64,000 nucleotides of DNA from Macrophomina tecta (lineage: Eukaryota; Ascomycota; Dothideomycetes; Botryosphaeriales; Botryosphaeriaceae). Below, piece by piece: positions 36,148-47,000 of this stretch; positions within the stretch are counted from its first letter, which is position 1, and the number at the start of each line of letters is the position of its first letter. The translations under genes were made by a program, and so were the position numbers. The stretch spans positions 310,001 to 374,000 of the forward strand of contig JAKSGN010000038.1 of NCBI GenBank assembly GCA_024180945.1. The letters are read 5' to 3'. A model generated the notes under the pieces. It saw only the letters and a program-made list of their open reading frames with translations. It was not told the DNA's origin and did not search any database.

Positions 36148-36361
36148 TAAAGTGTTTGGTATCAGCCACGGTCTTCGCACGAATGCATGGTAGTCTATCA
36201 TGCAACGGCCCTGTACGCAGCGCGGGCTGACGGGTTCGATATTTCCCGCCGGCAAGTGACGGACTAATCAGCCGACCTCCGTTCTTATTTATCCTGCAGC
36301 AGAACTCAAGCGGTACAGTATCTCTTGTGTTGCTAGTCTCATCAAAGCAACATCGACAGCG

Positions 36362-38203
36362 ATGAAAATGGTGTCAATACAGCCATCCGCCGATATTCAA
36401 TGGCTCTTCGACGTACGGCCGTCTCTTGCCGTGCCGGTCCTGGCTGTCAGTCTCGTGAGTAGCTCCTCTCGGCCCAACATCCATCATCATTGCCATCCGT
36501 CGTCCAGGCATAGAGGCCGCAGTAGTTTCACATCGCCGCCGTGCGCGTCTTGCCGGCAGCTTTGCTGATCCAGAGGAGCAGGGAATCTGCTACCTCATCT
36601 ACGCCGCCGTTTACAATGTCTTCTTCAACCCGCTCCGAAAGTATCCAGGTCCGACGTTGTGGGCGATTTCGCGCATCCCCTACACCCTCATGTATGTCTC
36701 GGGCAGAAGCCATCGCACAATGCTGCAGCTTCACCAGAAGTACGGTGAAATCGTGCGCATCGCGCCCAATCAGCTAGCGTTCTCGAACCCGGAAGCCTGG
36801 AAGCATATCATGGGCCACCGGAAAGCCGGCGAAAAAGAGAACCCCAAGGCTCCCCACTTCTATCGCGATGGCAACCTGAGTGTCATTGGGGCCGATCGAG
36901 AATTCCACGGCCGACAGCGTCGCTTGCTCGCCCACGGCTTCTCGGCGCAGGCCATGCTCGAACAACAGCCCGTCATCAAGCAGTATGTTGACCTGCTCAT
37001 GCAAAAACTGCGCGAATCCGGCGAGGGAGGGTCCAAGCCTCTGAACATGGTAAAGTGGCTCAACTTCACCACGTTCGACATTATCGGCGACCTCGCCTTC
37101 GGTGAGCCGTTCGGCTCCCTGAACGACGGCAACTACCATCCCTGGGTGGCCCTGATATTCGACGGCGTAAAAGGGGGCGCTTTAAGTTTTCCCCTAAGCT
37201 TCTTTCCGCTGGTTTCAGAAGTCATGAAAATGCTCATCCCGAAAAAGTTAAAGGAGAGATTGAAGGAGCACCAGGACTTGACAAGACACTTGGTAGACAA
37301 GAGATTGGCATCGGACACCAACCGTCTCGACTTCATGCAAGCCATGACCCGTAAGCACGGTTCTACGGTGCGTCTGTCGACCTATCTGCTGGCGCTTTTT
37401 GGCTAACACGTTTCTTCAACATACAGTTCCTCAGCAGGGAAGAGATCTACGCCAATTCCAGCACGCTTGTCGTTGCCGGGTCCGAAACAACCGCGACGGC
37501 CTTGTCGGGCGATCTGTATTACCTGTGCCAGAACGTGGACGCCATGAAAAAGCTCGTCAAGGAAGTCCGGACCTCGTTCAAGTCCGAGGATGAGATCGAC
37601 CTTTTAAGCGTGCAGAGACTGCCATACTTGGGCGCATGCATAGAGGAGGGCCTGCGCCTGTATCCGCCCGTTCCTACGGGCGTGCCTCGCGTCACTCCTC
37701 CTGAAGGGGACACCATCTTCGGCAGCTACGTACCGGGCGGGGTAAGGCCCCAACCAGCACACCTTACACAGGGTTGCATGTTAACACACGTTCGCGCAGA
37801 CCATTCTAGACATCTGGCAGTGGGCCATGTACCACAACCCTGCGTACTTCACGAACTCGGAGGAGTTTGCCCCCGAGCGCTGGTTAGGCGACCCTCGCTT
37901 TGCCCACGACCGGACCGACGCCGTTCAGCCGTTTTCCTTCGGTCCGCGCAACTGCCTGGGCAAGAAGTGAGTAGTCGTCCACCACGTTCTGCGTGCGCCA
38001 GACAAAGGAGGTGCTTACTAACCGCGTGGTCCCTCCACAGCCTCGCTTACGCCGAAATGCGACTGATCCTTGCCCGGCTGATCTGGAACTTCGACATCAC
38101 GCTGGCCGAGGGCAGCCAGGGCTGGCCTGATCACCAGGAGGTGTACATTCTGTACGACAAGCCCGCCTTGAACCTCCACATGACTCCTCGTAAGTTCGAG
38201 TGA
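36362..38203 (+). CDS. Cytochrome P450 monooxygenase, five exons, apparently intact
   Basis: Exons 36362-36454, 36582-37367, 37427-37741, 37800-37966 and 38041-38203 join in frame into 507 codons plus stop. Introns of 127, 59, 58 and 74 nt have GT-AG ends, with ctaac branch sites visible in introns 2 and 4. The protein has an N-terminal membrane anchor (about residues 22-46) and proline-rich hinge PLRKYPGP (48-55), the I-helix oxygen-activation motif AGSETT (310-315), the K-helix EGLR (367-370), PERW (423-426), and the heme loop FSFGPRNCLG (443-452) with Cys450 as axial ligand. It should be an ER-bound, heme-dependent oxygenase using a P450 reductase. The whole protein resembles fungal P450s of the isotrichodermin C-15 hydroxylase (CYP65) type; substrate unknown. 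A second ATG (36368) has the better start context and would remove two residues. Codon use is normal and no RIP-type stop is present. Confidence 0.92.
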
Positions 38204-38850
38204 TTGCATTAGAAGCGCGGGCTATGCGGTCTGCTACCGCTGTGTAGTCTAGGCTCAGGCTGTGCCAGGCTCAAATATCGTGACAGGTGTTGTGAGTGAT
38301 CAAAACTGGTCGAAAAGGAGTGAGCGATATTGTGTCGACTTTTCCTTATCGATTCTTTACTGCCTTACCACTGCTGTCATGGCTTGATGCCTTCCTTTTT
38401 CCCGTACGAAAACCCTGCAGAACTCCTCATTTTCACAAGCTTCGGATAGCATATCGGATCTTCGAATCCTCGGTTATCCAATGTTCTCCGTCATGTATAT
38501 AACCAGACTTACATACCTGTCCCTCCAGAGACAGGCAGAATCCACTCTTTTCTGACCTCACTAATCTCTTCTCCACAAAATCCGACGGATTATGTACAAC
38601 GAGCAAAACAACGAGTTCTCAGAGATTCTGTATACTTAACAGCCCAATACGAGTTTTCTGCGCGTTGGGCTGTCCTGCGCATTGGCCTATCGGCTACTCG
38701 CTAGCGGGCAATCCTGAGGAACGAAGTATTGTGACGAATAAGCAGGATTATTAAGGAACAATCGGCTACGATTAGCTGAACCGCAGAGATAAACGCATAG
38801 AGATCGTTATAGAGATGTTGGATTTCGGTGAGTAAAGAGTAGTAAGGTTA
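38204..38850. other. Downstream intergenic sequence of the P450, no gene recognised
   Basis: Ordinary unRIPped sequence to about 38850. One open stretch (38296-38502) has no recognisable domain and no introns or context to support it. Near 38638-38672 the arms acagcccaa and ttgggctgt form a short hairpin, and the sequence after it (gcgcattggcctatcgg) looks like the GC-richer end of a repeat. No terminator signal is certain. Confidence 0.5.
38638..38672. repeat. Hairpin at the right edge of the island
   Basis: acagcccaa and ttgggctgt (9-bp arms) are separated by about 17 bp. It marks the start of sequence that grades into RIPped DNA after 38850 and may be the end of an unidentified transposable element. 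Confidence 0.45.
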
Positions 38851-38886
38851 GAAGAGAGAGTAGATTCTACCTATCTTCTAAGAGGA

Positions 38887-38910
38887 AAGTAGTAGTAGTA
38901 GTAGTAGTAT
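38887..38910 (+). repeat. Trinucleotide microsatellite (agt)n
   Basis: About seven uninterrupted agt/gta units at the boundary between the gene island and RIPped sequence. Confidence 0.75.
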
Positions 38911-39729
38911 TAAAGTCTATCTATACTAACTTAATAGCTAGTTTACCTCCTATATCGCTTATTTATTTACTTAGTTTAACGTCCTTCTTAAGTTAGAGAC
39001 TATTAAAGATAGGCTTTAGAAGCCGTTTCTAGTTATATATTTTCTAGAGACTTCTTGTAAAAGAAGTATTCGAGAAGAGTATAAGAAATAGTAGACTTAA
39101 AAGCTAAACGAGAGGTAGACCTCTAAGAAGATATTATAAGAGAATAGTAATAGAAAGTAAAGAAATATAAGCGTCGAATATATTTAAACTCCGTTAGGCA
39201 TGTTATTAAGAATCTATCGGCGCATAGATATCTTAGTTTTTCTAAGAAACTTAGCTATTACTTAAGTACCTTTATTTATAGTAAATAGATTCGTAAGATT
39301 AAGAATAGATTACTCTAGAGTATTTTTTATAGAGAGCCTTTTAGCTTTATATAAATAATAGTCTAAGAAAAGATATCTTAGTCTTTATTTTACTATACTA
39401 GAGTAGTAGTATATTATAGCGTAGTCTCTATAGATTAAAGAAGTGAAGGATTAGCCCTACTAAAATAATTAAACTTAGAATAAAAGGGGTCCGATATTAC
39501 GTAACTCTATAATTAGTTAGACCTACCTACTTAGATTACTAAGGCTCTCTAAGTATAAGAAGCTTACTAAGCTAAAGATACTTAATTATAATACTATACT
39601 TAAAAGAATATATACTATTAAGCATAATACCTCTAATAAATATTTAGATTATATAGAACTTTTCTACTATATAAGCTATTTTTTTAGATAACTTTAACCT
39701 TCTATTAGAATATTTAATTTAATAGTATT
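38911..39729. other. RIPped sequence of unknown identity
   Basis: TA-rich, CA/TG-poor sequence between the island and a Gypsy-B LTR. Reading the + strand from about 39190 gives a coding-like frame (RHVIKNLSAHRYLSFSKKL) interrupted only by TAG/TAA, so it was probably once a protein gene of a repeat. I do not recognise the family. The last 30 bases (39700-39729) resemble the interior of the Copia LTR. Confidence 0.4.
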
Positions 39730-41175
39730 TATAATGGCGGCCTCTTCTACTAGGCTTTAGAATCGCCTAGTAGGGTTAAGTAGCTATAGAATTTACCTTA
39801 AAAAATAAGAGAAGAGTAAAAAACTAAAATAATAATAGTAATATATAATATATTAGTACATAGTATATATTAGGCTTATTACCTCTAATAGGTTTATATT
39901 AGAACTTTAAGTTAACTATAAAGGTTAAAGTACTATCTATAAGTATATCTATATACTATAGAAAAGCTATAATAATCTATAAATTAAGACGACTATTAGA
40001 TTAGTTATAGTATTAGATATTATAAATAACACTCCGCCCTAAGATTACTAAGGAATAAGGCCTCTGACTAAGAATCCTAATAAGCTAAATTATCTAAAAT
40101 AGTCTTTACTAAAAGTCTATAGCCTAGCCTTTTTAGGTTTAGGCCGAATCCACGGACTTTATAGCCGGAAAACTGGAAAAACCAAGAAATAAGGGCCCGT
40201 GCCAGGCCGTCCCCAGCCTGGCAGGCAGGCCCGAGGGCCCGAGCCGGGCCTACCCCCTAAGTACCCTGCACCTACCTAGAGGATAACCTCTCAGAACGAA
40301 ATAAGACTTTCGGATAAGAAACTAGCCTAGTTACTAAGTAACTTTTCCTAAGAAATATTAGTATTAGTATTATTTATTTAAGAGTTATTAAGCAACACGT
40401 CTAGACTACCCGGAGAGATACCTAAGACTAAATGAGACGTTCGGATTAGACTCTTAAAGCTAAACTACGAACTTAGGATTTAATTACTAATCCTTATTAT
40501 AAATACAATAATCTAGAAGTCTGCGAACTAATAAAAGCGTATTCCTACCCCACTTTTAATTAAGTTAAGATTAAAATCTATATTTATAGCCGAATATAGC
40601 TCTATTTAAGTTCTAGCTAGCTATATATATAAGTCTCTTTATTTTCTACTAGATTAGTTCTTTAAGTAAGTAATTTCTACTATTTTTAACTATTTTCGAT
40701 TCTAAGAAATTTATCTAAGCTTATTTCTAAGATTTTTAAGACTTATAAAGTCTTAAGCTTAACTAAGCTAGGTAATAAGAACTTTAATAAGATTTAAGCG
40801 CCTCCGTCTAACCTCTATTTATAATATTAGATTAGTCTAAGAATTAGATTTTTACTAAGGCTTTTAATCTATAAATAGGTTAGATAGACTATATATAACG
40901 TAGATACTAACGTCTATTTCTTAAAATCTAACTTCTATACTAGTTAAGAAAGTATTTTATTACTAAACTATTATTTTTTAAACTATATAAGTTATTCGAC
41001 TTTATTCTATTTATTTTTCTAGTCTAAAGTTAGTTTTTAGAATTTATAATTCTTTCTTTATAGGTATTCTTTCTCTATAGAAATTTATTCTAGTTAGTAT
41101 TCTTATAGTTTTACTATACTATATAGGCGTCGCTCTTATATAGGCTTTTACTACTATCTTACTTAGGCCTATATA
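39730..41175 (-). repeat. Gypsy-B LTR fragment, minus strand, split by a solo Gypsy-A LTR
   Basis: Starts with tataatggcggcctcttct, the complement of the Gypsy-B LTR end, and runs to 40017. It resumes at 40827 or 40832 and continues to about 41175, where similarity stops some 230 bp short of the expected LTR start. It is therefore a truncated LTR, either solo or a leftover from a larger element. Confidence 0.8.
40018..40826 (+). repeat. Solo LTR of Gypsy-A, TSD ttaga
   Basis: An 809-bp LTR, starting tattataaataacac and ending tctatttataata, whose ends form a terminal inverted repeat once RIP is undone (TGTTATAAATA / TATTTATAACA). The pentamer ttaga flanks both sides (40013-40017 and 40827-40831). 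Its middle (about 40190-40280) keeps GC-rich sequence with CA and TG such as cagcctggcaggcaggccc, so it is less mutated than Gypsy-A copy 1. It defines the full LTR length of the family. Confidence 0.92.
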
Positions 41176-43244
41176 TACTATTATAGAGTAGAAAGTAGAT
41201 AAGCTAGTTAAGATAAAATATAGTTCTTTCTTTATAGAAGAAAAGAGCACTAATAAATAAGTTAAAAAAAGATTCTCTATAATAAAAAAACTTAGTAATA
41301 CAGCTATAAAAGTATAATATTTACTAGTATAAAAGAAGTAGAATAACCCTTATAATAAAAAAAAATAATAATATTTAGATACTACTTCGCAACGTATTTA
41401 TAAAATATATAGAAGCGGTATTTTTCTTCTCTTTTAAAATAGATTCTTTTAGTTTTAGTATTCTACTCGATCATCTATAAGACGCTATATAATAGAGTTA
41501 TTTTAAATTCTTTTTTTACTTCTTTTTATCTTTTATATAATTTTAGCTATCTTTATTCTCTAGTTTACTAGACGCTTTTTTACAAAATATTTCTTCTATT
41601 AATAAAATTAGAGTCTAATATAGGGGGCTAGTATAGCTACTAGATAGTCGAAAGGCTCGTAGTAAGTATTTTAGAAAAAAAAAAGCTTAGAAATATATAA
41701 AAATAAAAAAAGATTTATAAGATAGTATTAAAAGCTAAAAAATTTATATCTAGCTAAATATAAACCTCTCTAAAAAAAATTAGTTTAACTCTAAAAAAAT
41801 ATAGCCTAAGTATTACCCTATATAAAAGCGACTTAGGCTATAGTACTTCTAAAGATTCTAAGAATAGTTTTACTTTATTATAGATAACTACGAATAAAGA
41901 GCATTCTATAAAAATATATAAAAGTACTAGAATTATAACCGTATATTCTAACTAGCTACGAGTTATTACCTTTAGAGTTAAAATTTATATTATTAAGAAT
42001 AGCCTTACTAAGCTTATTATTAATAACTTAGATATAGATAAAGGTTTTATAAAAAGACTTTTTTATCTTATACTAGAAATAATACTAGGATTTAGATTTT
42101 TATTCTATTTATTAGTATATAAGTTTTTAGACTACTACTTTTATAGGCATATAATAAGTAGTAGTAATTCGAATTTATTAAAACCTAAAGATTTATTAGA
42201 TCTAAGAAACTAATTTATTATTTTTTAAGTAGCTTAATTAATAGGCGACCCTATAGATTTCTCTAGTATAAGGATAAGTAATAACCCTACGCCATCTATA
42301 ATAGTAGTATTATAGAATAATTAAGCTACTTTACTACACTTAAATACTATAATAAGCGAAAATAAATATATCTTTCTTATCTTTAACTAGCTTTATTAAT
42401 TATTAAGAAAGAGCTTATTAGATATATAATATAGTAAGATTTTTTAAATATCTAGTTTAAGAAACGTACTTATTTTTAATAAAACTAATATATTAAAGTT
42501 CTTTAAGAACTTTAAGTATCTTACTAATAATAATAGCTACTTAAAAAGTAAAATAGTAGAGTATATACTATACTACTATAAGAACTTTATTACGAAGTCT
42601 ATTATAAGATACGCATATTTAAAAACCGTAATTAGAAGGCCTTAAAAAAATCTATACTATATAAATATTAAAACTATAATAAGTATAAAACGTTATTTCG
42701 TAAGAAAATGCTATATAAATATATAAAATATAAGAACTAGAAAGAATAAAGAAAAATCGTATTTAATCTATAATAGTACTTAGTTTTATTTATATGATTT
42801 CTTAGAGTTTTTTAGAGAAAGATAAAATTTTTTCTTAAGAATAAACTAAGTTATTTCTTTAAGAAATACTATAGAAAATATTAGTATTTCTTTTTAAAAA
42901 ATATTAAATTAACTAAAAAAACTCGTATATCTATAATTATAAGACTATTAAGACTTATTTAGATAAGAAGCTTATATTAAAAGAATTATATATAAAACTT
43001 CTTAGAAAAGATTAATATATTAATCTTATCCCGCTCGAAATACTTAAAAGCCTAGAAAATTAAAAAAAAAACATACTAATAAATAAAAAGCTAAGCTAAT
43101 TATTTAAACTAGTTTACTATATTAATAGGCGACTCTATAGCAGACCTTATTAAGTCTAAAAATACTAACTAATAAGAAAGTTAATACTCTAGCTAAGTAA
43201 CTTAAGAACCTAGTAATTAATATAAAAAAATACTTTTTAGTTAC

Positions 43245-43978
43245 TATAACGATAGTCTCTTTTACTAGGCTTTAGAGTCGCCTAGTAGGATTAGATAGTA
43301 GTAAGATTTACCTTAAAGAATAAGAGAAGAATAAAAAATTAAAATAATAAATAGTAGTTATATAATAGATTAGTACGCGGTATATATTAGGTTTATTATC
43401 TCTAATAAGTCTATATTAGAATCTTAAGTTAACTATAAAGGTTAAAGTACTATCTAATAAATATATCTATATACTATAGAAAAGCTATAATAATCTAGAT
43501 TTATATATATTAGATCTTTAGGGTTTAGATCTATAAGCCTTAGATCTATATAGATCTAAGATAAACCTTAGTAGATCTTTACGTAACTTAGGCGCTAAGG
43601 CCTATTTTCTAAAACCTAACTTCTATTTTAATAAGCAAATAATATATTTACTATTCTCTTATTTATTTCTTATACCCGAAGTTAGTTTTTTAATCTATAT
43701 CTTTTTTTCTATAGATATCTTTTCTTTATAAAAACTTAGTTCTACTATTCTTTTAAGTAGTTACTATACTACGCGGGCGTTACTTCTATATAGGCTTCTA
43801 TTACTATCTAGTCTAGGGCCGTACACGCTATCTTCTCTTAAGGCTAGTTTTTCTATATAGGCATTCCGGCCGTACGGCTCTACTACCCGTAAGAATTTTT
43901 AGTTCCTATGGTATTTCTTCCCGTACGGGCCTTCTATCTATAGGGTTATAAAGCCCTTATTCTCTAGAATTTATAATA
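43245..43978 (-). repeat. 3' LTR of Gypsy-B2
   Basis: Complement of the Gypsy-B LTR of the agatctatatagatct subtype. It is followed on the right by the complement of a polypurine tract (ctattccccccctt, 43979-43992) and of the conserved 17-nt inverted repeat (43997-44013). Confidence 0.92.
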
Positions 43979-44099
43979 CTATTCCCCCCCTTAAGAATCT
44001 TTAGCCCGAAGATTTATTTATAAACTTTATATCTTTAGATTCTTCTCTTTTTCTTTCTTTTTCTATAAGTTTTTTACTATATTATTTAAATCTTAAAAG

Positions 44100-47000
44100 C
44101 GTAAGCGTCTTACCTAGCGTGCTAAATATTTAGTTCTAGGTGACGAGATTAATTAAGATAGTTTCGCGATATTTTTATTTTATTCTTCTTATCTTTTTAC
44201 TAACGCTAGTAAAGACGAGTTAGATTCTTCTTTTATATCTTATAAGATAGATAGGGCTTATACTCGTTATATAGAGTATACTCGCTAGAAAAAATCTATT
44301 TATAATACTAGTAGTTTAGATAATTCTAATTATACGTCTTTCTTTTCTAGTTTATTTATTATCTAATTATTTCTTTTAGTTCTCCACGTTTATTAGATTC
44401 TATTAAAGGTCGAGCGGGACGAATAGAAGATAAGTTAAGAGTTATATACTTTTATAGCTCGTTTAGACCGTATAGAAAAGCAGTAGGAACTATTACATCG
44501 CTAGGCTAATCTAATAATTTCTTAAAAGGTTTAGATAGTAGAGAAGCTTAAAAAGCTAAATTATCTTAAGTTAATTCGCGAGGCTAAAAAGCTCGTTAAT
44601 TCTAAAAATACTAAGGTAGGAAGATCGTTAAAGCATTTATATAGTAATATCTTAGCTAATAATACTATAGATTCGTTCTACTCTATTAGGTCTTCTAGCA
44701 CTGGTTTAGGATCTACGTTACCCGGGGGTTTTAAACTAGTAAATTAGGTGCGATAGTCTTTATTTTTAAATTTTAATTTTAGGTTCTTTATATATCACGA
44801 GTTAGTAGTATTAGTCGATCTAGGTTTTAGCGATAGAACTTATTAATAAGTTCTTAATAGTTATAGAGTTTTAGTAGTTTTTAGGTATTATTCTAGTCCT
44901 TCTTTTATTTAAGAAAGTATCTAAAGTAATTATTAATATAGCCGCTATCTAGGACTTATTCTATATTCTAGTCTTTATTTTTATTAGCGTCTAGATTTTC
45001 TAGTATAATTTCTTTTATTTAGTATAGTAGTGTAGTATCTTAAGATACTAGTTTAAGTAAAGTAATATAAAATACTGAATATATCCGTATAGTATCTAGT
45101 AATCTAAGATAGAAATTACCCTTTCTAATTTATTTCTTAATTTTAAAGGGACCTACTTTTATAAAATTTAATTTTTTACTTAGTTAATTATTCTTTTATT
45201 TAAAATTTTTACTAAGAAGATAAACTTTATTTTCTCTCTTAAGCTTTAGTACCTTCTAGTATTATTTATTATAGTATTTACCTATTTATAGGGCTATAAA
45301 TTTAAGGTCTAGGTATAGTTATTTATAGAGTACCTTTAGCTAGTCTACTTTAAGAATTTCTTTTTAAACTAATAACTCGCTTAGTATTAGATATCTATAG
45401 GCTATTAGCTCGTAGCCGTAGTTAGTATAGAATAAAAATTTTTATATAGCAAATACCTTTAAGCTATTATACGCGAATTATATAAGCGATAGTAGCTTAA
45501 CCTAGTTATTCTATATATAGTTAAGATAGTAGTATAGATATTATTCTAGTATCTAATTCGTTTATTCTATTTATCTATTTATTTAAGGGTATACTATAGT
45601 TAAGAGCTTATACTTAGCTCTAAGCTATTAAGTAAGGCTTTACTAGAATTAGAATATAAATAGTTAATTTCTATCTAATATAAGCTCTTCGAGTAACCTA
45701 TAATTATTAAAAATTATTCTAAGGAATATATAGATGAGTTCTTCCGTATTTATTAATTTAAGATATAGTAGATAATATACATACTTTATTATTTTATTAA
45801 TAATATCTATAATTAAGTTATATTTAATCTTAGTAAGCGGTTCTCTTAACTTAGATAAGTCTATAATAAAGTCTAGTAAGATAGATTACTAAGAGTACTT
45901 TAGTACTAGTAGTAGCTAAAGTAATCTATAGAGTATTTATTTTATAGCCTTACTTCTAATATAGAGGTTATATTATAAGATTACTTATTAAACGGTTCTT
46001 CTAAGCTTTAAAAAATAGTAGCTTTTTATAATTTACTTTATTATCTTATTTCTTTCTTAATAACTATATACTAGGGCTTTATATATATCTTTTATAAGCT
46101 CTTTTTATAGTTTAACTAGAACGTAGACTAGTTCTAAATATAGAATTATACCGTCTATGTTTTTAGTTATCTAGGAATTATTTTCGAATTCTTTAATTTC
46201 TTAAGCTATTACGTTATTTACGTAGGCTTTTTAAATCTTACGCTTCTATTTATTATCTTCGAGGTATATCGCTAGGGCGAGTAACTTAATTAGAATAAGT
46301 AAGTCGTCTAATCCCTTCTTAAGCTATATCTATTTAGTACTATAAATAGCGATAATCTAGCGGCTATAACTAGTAGGTATAAAAGATCTATTTTTCTATA
46401 TATTAAGTATCGTAGGCTATAGACCTAGTTTTTTCTAAATATAGTTAGCTTATTTACTTAGCGTATTTACGCGAGTATTCTTAGATTTTTTTCTATAGAT
46501 AATTTTTATATTATATAATACTAGTTTCTCTATTTATCTAACCTATCGTTAGTTTAGTTTCTTAGTAGTAGTAAAGTGCGATAGGTTCTTATAGTCATAG
46601 TATACTATAATTTAGTATTTAGTCTTTTTAAGGTAGTGTCTCTATTCTTTAAAGGCTATAATAATAGCTAGAAGCTTTTTATTATAAATATTATAGTTTT
46701 TCTCGAGGTCTATTATTTTTCTTAAATAGAAGGCGATAGAGTATAGTTTATTTTATTTATTGGGCTAGCTAAGGACTACTTCTATAGCGTAGTTAGAGAT
46801 ATTAGTTTCGATCGTAATAAATAGATTAGAGTTATAGATATCTAAGACTAGGGCTTTTATAAATATATACTTTAGTAAGTTAAAGACTATTTATTATCTT
46901 TTTTTTTATATGAATCTATATTTCTTCTTTATTAGGTCTATAAGAGGTATTAATACCTTTATATAGTTTAAGATAAACTTTTAGTAAAAGTTAGTAAATC

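Noticed and set aside
36459..36507. Alternative first intron of the P450 (gtagct to ccag)
   Set aside because: It keeps the frame but inserts about 26 unusual, basic residues into the membrane anchor. The 36455-36581 intron with a gtgagt donor gives a normal P450 N-terminus.
36774..37139. Minus-strand frames of 90-121 codons opposite P450 exon 2
   Set aside because: They are shadows of a GC-rich coding exon on the + strand.
37351..37426. Canonical gtaagc donor at 37351 for intron 2
   Set aside because: It would shift the frame of exon 3; the gtgcgt donor at 37368 keeps it.
37502..38203. A continuous 233-codon + frame as an independent gene
   Set aside because: It reads through introns 3 and 4 of the P450. 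The correctly spliced exons give the conserved motifs, and the unspliced reading loses them.
38296..38502. A 68-codon + frame downstream of the P450
   Set aside because: No domain, no conserved context, and its length is expected by chance.
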